From: Prinia subflava
Lineage: Eukaryota > Chordata > Aves > Passeriformes > Cisticolidae
Reading direction: 5' to 3'
DNA length: 64,000 nucleotides
Assembly: GCF_021018805.1 (NCBI RefSeq)
Contig: NC_086266.1
Span: 7,130,001 to 7,194,000 of the forward strand
Shown: positions 59,601 through 64,000 of the stretch, one piece after another
Layout of the letters: every line of letters starts with the position of its first letter
Numbering within the stretch: the stretch's first letter is position 1
Notes under the pieces: model-generated
Told to the model about the DNA's origin: nothing
The model's input: the letters and a program-made list of their open reading frames with translations, nothing else
Database searches by the model: none
Program-made: the position numbers and the translations under genes

Positions 59601-62600
59601 CTGATGAAACAATGGCCAGGTTTGGATTCACCTCCAGGTTAGGAGTTTGTACAAAAGTTAACATAGTTTTTTGCACTGGCCAAGCAAGAAAGTGGAATTG
59701 ATGTACACATGCTAGAAAAGGGTGTGCCAAGTGTTACAGAACTGAAATACAGAGAGCTCACTTGTCTCTAATGTCATAGGTAAAACTTGGTAGAGCTTCA
59801 AAATCTGAGTTTTTTCAAGAGAGACAATCAGAACAGCCCAGGCCAAGGAAACCCAATTCTCCACCAGTGCTTTGTGGAGATGTTGCTATTAATTTAAAAT
59901 CCCACATTGGACAACAAACATCCACAGGATTGTCTTCAAAAAGGAACAGGCAACACCTCACAGAATCCAGACACTGATCACATCAAAGCCACCTCAGAGA
60001 GACACGAGACACCATGCAAGAAAGGCAAAACAACACAACCCAACTGTTACTGAGCAAAACAAAGAATAAACAATCTGAGCATAACTGAAGCCCCGTTCTG
60101 GGAAAGTCCCACGTACAAAGACATTTGTAAGGCCAAGATCAAAAAGGGGGCTGGAGGCTGGGCAGCTGACCAAGCACAGGTCCCACGGGTGCCAAGTTCC
60201 TGCTGTGACACCTGCACACACTTTCAGGTATAAAAGGCAGCCACGATGTCAGAGGGAAAATCAGCCTCCAGGAATTTCCATGCTGCAAACACAGGCTGTG
60301 ACATGAGGATTAAAGCATGGACCACTGGAGAAAATCTCTGATGGATCCTAAACCTTTTTGCCCAATCCAAGTAAATCAGCATTGACCTCCACCCCAGAAT
60401 CTCCTTAAAACTCGGAGATAACTGCGTTCAGGAAGAGTGACAAGTGTTACCTTCAGCTTCAAGTCACATGCAGCATCTGTGGGTGTGCATTAAAATGTAT
60501 GAACTGGGGTTCAGAGAGACACTTGGGATCCAGGGGCCTTTCCCTGCCCTCTCTGCTCCCCAGGAATGAACCATCTGACAGGTCCCCAGCACTGTCTGGG
60601 CACAGAGAAACGGGCAGAGACTTCACCTCCTCAGAATGCCAGCACAACCCTGGGCACTGCTGACAGCACAGCATCCACTGGAATCTCACACATCCCTTGG
60701 GCTTGGGAGTGTCAGGGATGCTGCATCCCAAATCTGCAGATTTCTGCTTCCTGGCTGGGGACAAACACTCCAGACAAGGCAGCAGTGCACCCCTGGAGCT
60801 GCGCTGCTGACAGCCGAACAAACAAGAGTCATCTTTCTTAAAACACCCCACAGATCTTCATTTAGGTAGATTCTCATTGTGCAACAAAGAAATATGGGGG
60901 GAAACTAGTAAAAAGAGGGGGAAAAAAGGAGAGCCAGCATGACCACTAATATTCTTCCTTCCTGCATTTTGCAGTTATTGGAGACAGTTGCTGGAAATTC
61001 AGATTTTTAGTCCTCCTTGTAAAGTAAAATTACATTCAGATGAATGTGACAAGGAACAGCAGATTTATAGTAAAGCAGCTGTAAATTTCTGTCTAAAAGT
61101 TGTTCCTCCTCACAAAGCTCATCTGCTGTTTTTAGGTAACAATTTACCATGTTTTTTACCACTTGTTTATTTGAACAAGTTTTCATATTCCTTAAGCACA
61201 GAAGTAGGACAGTATCTGTAACAACCTCAACATTCCAGACACTGAATCCACAATGATAAAAAACACTAAACTGAATTTTGCAAGGGGCTGAACGCACACA
61301 AGCCCAGTGAGAACCAAGCCTTCTGAAAAATGTTACATTTAAAATGGCAAACAGGTAATCCTGTGCTGAGACCAAGCTCTGCTGGTGCCAAACACACAAA
61401 TAGAGAGAAATATAACCCAGGACTGACAATCCCTTCCACACACAGAAAGCCAAACTGATCATTGGTTTTATCTCCAAGTCTTACCCACACCACTTGAGAG
61501 ATCTCACAGAATGTGCTGGTTTGAGCATCTCAAGACTTTAAGCTCAAGGTTTTTACCTTTCCCAGACTAAAGCACAGGCCAGTTTCACCAACGCCAGGCC
61601 AGCACAAAAACCAATCCTCGGGGCATAGTTTTTCACAGGGAATTAAACTGGAAAATAGATCTGGTTTGAAACTAATTGCTGAGAGAAAAAAAGGGGCTAA
61701 AAGCTAGTTCTAAATCAAACCAGTCCACTCATCCAGTTCAGCTTTCACATCCATAAATGCCTGCCATCCCCAGAGGGGTGGCTGGGGATGATCCCATGGG
61801 ATGGGGACAGGACAGGCTGCTCCTGGCAACAGCACTGCTCTAAAGCACTCCTGAAGCTCTGCTCAACAAGGCTCAATCTTTACACCATGCATTGTTATAA
61901 TGAATAAACAGCCTCAGGACTCACCCAGAAATTGGTCCATCTTCTTGCTTAGCAGTGGTGTCATCTGCAAAAACAACAGTAAGAACAAAGGAATTATTCA
62001 AGTGAAAGAAAAAAAGATGAATGCATGCACAAAAGGCATCACAGGTACAGAAATACCCAGTGGTGCCAAGGCACTATAACCCCAATGCTCTCTTTTCATC
62101 AAAGTTCAATTAGAAATGGAACAACTAAAAATAAACCCAACCCAACAAACACCACCCATCTGCAGAGGTGATGTCTTACACCAAACAAAATCCAAAATAT
62201 GTATTCTAAGTCTCAGAGAACAGAGACAACTATTGGACAGGAACTGAAGTCACCTACGAAGGTCTCTATATTGAATGTTAACGTGCCAGGGAAGAGGAAA
62301 CATAAAAGCATTCATGTGGAAAGCCTATGGGGAGGACAAAGACGCTTCACTAAAGTCCTGTGGTTTATGCTGGCCACATCCCAGCCCCGTTAGCCCAGGG
62401 GTTCAGAAGGTTTGGGTGACTGGCAAACTGAAACTCTTAACAAAGCACCGCGTTAACCTCCCTGCATCAGTGTTATTGGTAAAAGGACAATAACGCACCG
62501 CCGCCCGCCCTGAGAGGAGGCCGGGGGCGGCCGGCGCTCCCTCTGGGGGCCCGGGGGCAGAGGCCGGACCCTCCGCGGGGCCCAGGGGGGAGATGCCGGT

Positions 62601-62806
62601 CCCTCCCTCCCGCGGGGCCGCCCCCGGTCCCGCACGGCCCCGCAGCCGGGGGCGGCCCTGAGGCGGGGCCGGGCCCGCTGCCGGCCGGGCCCGCGCTGCC
62701 CGCGGTACCTACCCCCGTACAGCCAGTGCTCCTCGTCCTCCTCCGCCTCCAGCGGCGCCGCGCCCGACACGGCGCCGGCGGCCGGCGGCTCCAGCTCGGT
62801 GGCCAT
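41520..62806 (-). CDS. FIP1L2: FIP1L2, FIP1-family pre-mRNA 3'-end processing factor (16 coding exons)
   Basis: The sixteen exons, listed below, join to 1695 bases, 564 aa plus stop, in frame with GT-AG ends; human FIP1L1 is 594 aa. In order: an acidic N-terminus ending in EEHWLYG; an Asp/Ser-rich block (79-93) followed by [11 protein letters not shown]; the Fip1 core (~133-195) with [20 protein letters not shown]; an [14 protein letters not shown] motif; a Pro/Gln-rich region (287-385); an Arg-Asp/Arg-Glu region (437-510); and a Lys/Arg-rich tail. FIP1 is a CPSF subunit in the nucleus that binds poly(A) polymerase, CPSF30 and U-rich RNA; this role is inferred by family. The core is clear, but linkers differ markedly from FIP1L1 (GAPSYMGTP instead of GAPQYGSYG). 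With the adjacent LNX3 this points to Fip1l2, the gene whose remnant is eutherian Tsx. A fast-evolving FIP1L1 is the alternative. Confidence 0.87.
41785..43010 (+). repeat. 1.2-kb CACTGY-based satellite
   Basis: The array is built almost entirely from hexamers CACTGC and CACTGT and longer blocks such as CACACACTGC and CACACCACTGC, in changing order. The longest well-ordered part is 42120-42700, where whole 80-150-bp blocks recur. Variants increase toward the right end (GCTGCC, CACACGCTGCC). It lies entirely in the last FIP1L2 intron. Confidence 0.95.
44033..44080 (-). mobile_element. CR1 LINE 3'-end scrap
   Basis: ATCCCAGAATGGTTTGGGTT followed by GGAGGGGACC is a typical reverse-complement CR1 terminus. 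Only about 45 bases are recognisable. Confidence 0.6.
44695..44887 (+). mobile_element. CR1 LINE 3' end
   Basis: The segment follows the avian CR1 3' region: ATTCTTCACAGAAAGAGTGA, then GGCATTGGAATGGGCT, GTCCCTGGAGATGTTTAAGG, the GTGGCACTCAGTGCCATGG palindrome, and the terminal GATTCTGTGA. It is 5'-truncated and non-coding, and inserted antisense to FIP1L2 in its last intron. Confidence 0.9.
45160..45318 (-). CDS. FIP1L2: FIP1L2 exon 15: Arg/Glu/Asp-rich region
   Basis: This exon encodes residues 468-520. [21 protein letters not shown] and [19 protein letters not shown] stretches correspond to FIP1L1 NSDEERYRYREYAE and [13 protein letters not shown]. Codons are very GC-rich. The donor is GTCAGT on the - strand (phase 2). 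Confidence 0.93.
45319..46784 (-). other. FIP1L2 intron 14 (1.5 kb)
   Basis: I see no gene or repeat inside. Confidence 0.65.
46785..46989 (-). CDS. FIP1L2: FIP1L2 exon 14: Ser-rich and RE/RD-repeat region
   Basis: This exon encodes residues 400-467. [20 protein letters not shown] is followed by a six-serine run, HWEYSGSRR, then alternating Arg-Glu and Arg-Asp dipeptides and TPTTSEYN. The RE/RD block is the FIP1L1 counterpart that binds RNA and other processing factors. The donor is GTGAGT. Confidence 0.92.
46990..48029 (-). other. FIP1L2 intron 13 (1.0 kb)
   Basis: GC-rich; I see no gene or repeat inside. Confidence 0.6.
48030..48085 (-). CDS. FIP1L2: FIP1L2 exon 13
   Basis: This 56-base exon encodes [18 protein letters not shown] with shared codons at both edges, near residues 381-400. 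It is poorly conserved against FIP1L1, where a Ser/Tyr/Pro-rich segment sits at this place. The acceptor TCTCTCCCAAAG and the donor GTGAGC are good, and the phase fits both neighbours. Confidence 0.8.
48086..48550 (-). other. FIP1L2 intron 12 (0.47 kb)
   Basis: I see nothing recognisable inside. Confidence 0.6.
48551..48608 (-). CDS. FIP1L2: FIP1L2 exon 12: proline-rich segment
   Basis: This 58-base exon encodes [19 protein letters not shown], matching the FIP1L1 PPPSLIPTIESG region in character. The acceptor is CTTCTGTGTCTAG and the donor is GTAAGA. Confidence 0.85.
48609..49133 (-). other. FIP1L2 intron 11 (0.53 kb)
   Basis: AT-rich; I see nothing recognisable inside. Confidence 0.6.
49134..49160 (-). 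CDS. FIP1L2: FIP1L2 exon 11: 27-base microexon
   Basis: This exon is 27 bases encoding [10 protein letters not shown] with its edge codons, near residues 353-362. Both splice sites are clean (TTATTTCCACAG; GTGGGT). Its length is a multiple of three and it begins and ends in phase 1, so it can be skipped without a frameshift. Confidence 0.82.
49161..50053 (-). other. FIP1L2 intron 10 (0.9 kb)
   Basis: I see nothing recognisable inside. Confidence 0.6.
50054..50252 (-). CDS. FIP1L2: FIP1L2 exon 10: Gln/Pro-rich region
   Basis: This exon encodes residues 287-353. [10 protein letters not shown] leads into alternating Gln and Pro runs, then polyproline blocks ([22 protein letters not shown]). 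FIP1L1 has a polyproline region here without the long Gln-Pro run. The donor is GTACGT. Confidence 0.9.
50253..51248 (-). other. FIP1L2 intron 9 (1.0 kb)
   Basis: I see nothing recognisable inside. Confidence 0.6.
51249..51354 (-). CDS. FIP1L2: FIP1L2 exon 9: IDVIGG / RRVEGRRR motif
   Basis: This exon encodes residues 251-286. [11 protein letters not shown] and [12 protein letters not shown] align with FIP1L1 LPGAIDVIG and ISRVEGRRRANE. This is a second strongly conserved block in vertebrate FIP1 proteins. The donor is GTAAAG. Confidence 0.92.
51355..52330 (-). other. FIP1L2 intron 8 (1.0 kb)
   Basis: I see nothing recognisable inside. Confidence 0.6.
52331..52455 (-). CDS. FIP1L2: FIP1L2 exon 8
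   Basis: This exon encodes residues 210-251. [12 protein letters not shown] matches FIP1L1 [12 protein letters not shown]. The following [20 protein letters not shown] segment is diverged and shorter than the Ser-rich FIP1L1 linker. The donor is GTAAGA. Confidence 0.92.
52456..53155 (-). other. FIP1L2 intron 7 (0.7 kb)
   Basis: I see nothing recognisable inside. Confidence 0.6.
53156..53286 (-). CDS. FIP1L2: FIP1L2 exon 7: second half of Fip1 core
   Basis: This exon encodes residues 166-209. [20 protein letters not shown] is almost identical to FIP1L1, followed by [12 protein letters not shown]. This is the central Fip1 motif that contacts CPSF30. FIP1L1 alternatively inserts an exon after this position; none is seen here. 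The donor is GTGGGT. Confidence 0.94.
53287..55836 (-). other. FIP1L2 intron 6 (2.6 kb)
   Basis: The intron contains the 20/80-bp minisatellite at 53490-53855. I recognise nothing else. Confidence 0.65.
53490..53855 (+). repeat. 20-bp minisatellite with 80-bp higher-order unit
   Basis: The basic unit is GGGACACACAGGACAGCAGT. Four variant units form an 80-bp block, copied in exact register at 53521-53600 and 53601-53680. More degenerate units follow to about 53855. It is intronic. Confidence 0.95.
55837..55947 (-). CDS. FIP1L2: FIP1L2 exon 6: first half of Fip1 core
   Basis: This exon encodes residues 129-165. [20 protein letters not shown] and [13 protein letters not shown] match FIP1L1 [20 protein letters not shown] and the invariant KPWRKPG. 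The acceptor is CTCTCCCCAAAG and the donor is GTGAGG. Confidence 0.94.
55948..56983 (-). other. FIP1L2 intron 5 (1.0 kb)
   Basis: AT-rich; I see nothing recognisable inside. Confidence 0.6.
56984..57042 (-). CDS. FIP1L2: FIP1L2 exon 5
   Basis: This 59-base exon encodes [19 protein letters not shown], matching FIP1L1 [20 protein letters not shown] with changes. The phase fits exons 4 and 6. The acceptor is TTCCAATAG and the donor is GTATTG. Confidence 0.9.
57043..57757 (-). other. FIP1L2 intron 4 (0.7 kb)
   Basis: I see nothing recognisable inside. Confidence 0.6.
57758..57864 (-). CDS. FIP1L2: FIP1L2 exon 4: acidic DS repeat and [11 protein letters not shown]
   Basis: This exon encodes residues 74-108. 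[20 protein letters not shown] and [10 protein letters not shown] match FIP1L1 [25 protein letters not shown]. The donor is GTGGGT (phase 2). Confidence 0.94.
57865..58993 (-). other. FIP1L2 intron 3 (1.1 kb)
   Basis: I see nothing recognisable inside. Confidence 0.6.
58994..59078 (-). CDS. FIP1L2: FIP1L2 exon 3
   Basis: This exon encodes residues 45-73, ending [19 protein letters not shown]. Two AG acceptors compete. The one at 59079-59080 (after TCCCTTCCCC) keeps frame with exon 2, whereas the nearer one at 59051-59052 would shift the frame, so the former was chosen. The donor GTACGT is good. The sequence is weakly conserved against FIP1L1, as is usual in this linker. Confidence 0.78.
59079..61924 (-). 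other. FIP1L2 intron 2 (2.8 kb)
   Basis: No exon, repeat family or RNA gene can be supported. An additional alternative exon here is possible but unsupported. Confidence 0.55.
61925..61964 (-). CDS. FIP1L2: FIP1L2 exon 2: 40-base exon
   Basis: This exon encodes [14 protein letters not shown] across its edges (residues 32-45). The acceptor is GTTTTTGCAG and the donor is GTGAGT. The phase (1 in, 2 out) links exon 1 to exon 3 without a shift. Confidence 0.8.
61965..62712 (-). other. FIP1L2 intron 1 (0.75 kb)
   Basis: The half next to exon 1 is part of the CpG island; the rest is AT-rich. No other feature is seen. Confidence 0.65.
62713..62806 (-). CDS. FIP1L2: FIP1L2 exon 1: start codon and WLYG motif
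   Basis: This exon encodes residues 1-31. The ATG lies in an optimal Kozak context (GCCGCCATGG). [12 protein letters not shown] corresponds to FIP1L1 GDEEEEWLYGD, the acidic N-terminus near the poly(A) polymerase-binding part. The donor is GTAGGT at 62712 and below. Confidence 0.92.
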
Positions 62807-63250
62807 GGCGGCCGCGGGGCTGCGGGGAGCGGCGCGGGAGGAGGAGGAGGAGGAGCGGCGGCCCCGCTCGGCTCCCGCCGGGCCCGGCGCGGCGCTCGGG
62901 CGGGGGATCGGCGGCCGCCCTACGGCGCCGCCATTGCTCCTTCTATGGCGGGAGGGGGGGCGAGACCCCCGGCGTGGGCGCGCAGGGCCCCAGAGCCGCC
63001 CGCCCCGCGCTGCCGGGCCCTAGAGCCGCCCACCGAGTCCCGCCGGGCCCTAACGCCGCCCGACCGCCCCGCGGGGCCCTAGTGCCGCGGCTGCACAGCG
63101 CTCGGGAGCCGCGCTCACGGCCCCGCCGGGCCCTAACGCCGCCTCAGAGCCCGCCGGGCCCCGGCGCCGCTCGCCCGCCAAACCCGCCCCGCCAAGCGCG
63201 CGCGCATGCGCGGTGCGGGAGCGCGGCCGTGCCCGCCCGCTCCATGCGCG

Positions 63251-63645
63251 GAGCGCCCCGGCCGAGCGGGGATTCTACCGCCCGCCGGAGCCTCGCAGGG
63301 CTGAGGCGCTGCCCGGAGCGCCCCGGCCGAGCGGGGATTCTACCGCCCGGCGGAGCCTGGCAGGGCTGAGGCGCTGCCCGGAGCGCCCCGGCCGAGCGGG
63401 GATTCTACCGCCCGCCGGAGCCTCGCAGGGCTGAGGCGCTGCCCGGAGCGCCCCGGCCGGGCGAGGGTTTCACCGCCCGCCGGAGCCTGGCAGGGCTGAG
63501 GCGCTGCCCGGAGCGCCCCGGCCGGGCGAGGGTTTCACCGCCCGCCGGAGCCTGGCAGGGCTGAGGCGCTGCCCGGAGCGCCCCGGCCGAGCGGGGATTC
63601 TACCGCCCGCCGGAGCCTCGCAGGGCTGAGGCGCTGCGCGGAGCG
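63251..63645. repeat. 65-bp GC-rich tandem array upstream of FIP1L2
   Basis: Six complete units start at 63251, 63316, 63381, 63446, 63511 and 63576, exactly 65 bp apart, with a seventh decaying after 63641. Units 1, 2, 3 and 6 carry GAGCGGGGATTCTACC; units 4 and 5 carry GGGCGAGGGTTTCACC. Since 65 is not a multiple of three, the open frames across it are not evidence of a protein. Confidence 0.97.
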
Positions 63646-64000
63646 CGGCCTGCGGGGAAGAGCCCGAACGGGCTCCCCGGGAAGGGCGTGAGGAGTCCCG
63701 CGGGATGCCCGGGGAGGCGTTGGGAAGGGACGGGGAGCGCAGGACGCCGTTCGGTGTCACTGCCGGCACTGCGGTGCTCCCCGGCACCTGGGGACACTCG
63801 GCACTGTCTGCGCCTCCCGGGTGTGGCTGTGCGGCCTCGCGGTGAGCGCTGAACTTCACAGCCTGGAGCTGCAGCGCCTGAGGCTCCTTCTGCGGCTCCA
63901 TCTGGGAGCTCCTGTTCGGAGCGTCGCCCTCTCCTCCGGAGCCCTTAACTCCATCGGTACCGCAGGGAAACTTAGAGCAAGCAGATTTTCAGCACTAATG
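63646..64000. other. Right flank, GC-rich to mixed, no gene recognised
   Basis: GC content declines toward the end. A - strand open frame ends here but has no recognisable protein family and runs into the 65-bp array. The first exon of a divergent gene could begin nearby, but nothing supports one. Confidence 0.45.

Larger units (their letters stand above)
62480..63720 (-). promoter_or_regulatory. FIP1L2: CpG island promoter of FIP1L2
   Basis: Very high GC and CpG density covers exon 1 and at least 900 bases upstream. There is no TATA box. A perfect NRF1-type site GCGCATGCGC lies at 63202-63211. Two inverted CCGCCAT / ATGGCGG sites (62928-62934 and 62945-62951), the YY1 core, lie about 130 bases upstream of the ATG. 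This is typical of housekeeping processing-factor genes. A divergent gene to the right could share it. Confidence 0.75.

Noticed and set aside
41520..62806. Calling the gene FIP1L1
   Set aside because: FIP1L1 is very strongly conserved among amniotes, as far as I know. The differences here in the N-terminus, the GAPSYMGTP segment, the linker before IDVIGG and the Gln/Pro region are too large for an orthologue.
63470..63901. 143-codon - strand frame at the right end, possibly a divergent gene
   Set aside because: Half of it is the 65-bp array, and the rest shows no recognisable family or splice signal.

Overview
The window is nuclear DNA from a vertebrate, most probably a bird. The genes are split into short exons by GT-AG introns of roughly 0.2-4 kb. 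Their promoters lie in CpG islands. The only dispersed repeats I recognise are short CR1 LINE 3' ends, and non-coding DNA is rich in GC-rich minisatellites. I see no bacterial, phage, CRISPR, tRNA or rRNA features.

Two complete protein-coding genes face each other tail to tail. On the + strand is an LNX-family E3 ubiquitin ligase (RING, TRAF-like zinc finger, NPAF motif, four PDZ domains; 678 aa in nine coding exons, 22196-37070). Its likely promoter is a CpG island near 9.45-10.3 kb, with a probable non-coding first exon ending at 9862. On the - strand is a FIP1-family polyadenylation factor (564 aa in sixteen coding exons, 62806 down to 41520) whose promoter is the CpG island at 62.5-63.7 kb. 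Every exon junction of both models keeps frame.

The main reading is about identity. Both proteins differ clearly from LNX1/LNX2 and FIP1L1 as I know them, yet the pair keeps the convergent FIP1L1-LNX1 arrangement. This fits the third ohnologue pair, the genes called Lnx3 and Fip1l2 in work on the X-inactivation centre. In non-eutherian vertebrates these occupy the region where eutherians carry XIST (derived partly from Lnx3) and Tsx (derived from Fip1l2). The window would then be the avian, still protein-coding counterpart of the eutherian X-inactivation centre core. Neighbours that would prove this (CHIC1/CDX4 beyond the right end; USPL, RASL11C or WAVE4 beyond the left) are not inside the window.

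Layout: 1-9.0 kb has no recognisable gene but holds a pair of ~270-bp inverted repeats (1560-1833 and 4271-4541) and a CR1 scrap. 9.0-10.3 kb is a minisatellite full of AP-2-like palindromes running into the LNX3 CpG island. 9.9-22.2 kb is the probable first intron. 22.2-37.3 kb is LNX3, with a 36-bp hairpin-unit satellite in intron 4. 37.3-41.0 kb is the short space between the convergent 3' ends. 41.0-62.8 kb is FIP1L2, with a 1.2-kb CACTGY satellite in its last intron and a 20/80-bp minisatellite in intron 6. 62.5-64 kb is the FIP1L2 CpG island followed by a perfect-register 65-bp array. The two genes have no shared biochemical pathway; one works in ubiquitin signalling at membranes and junctions, the other in nuclear mRNA 3'-end formation. 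Their link is ancestral synteny.
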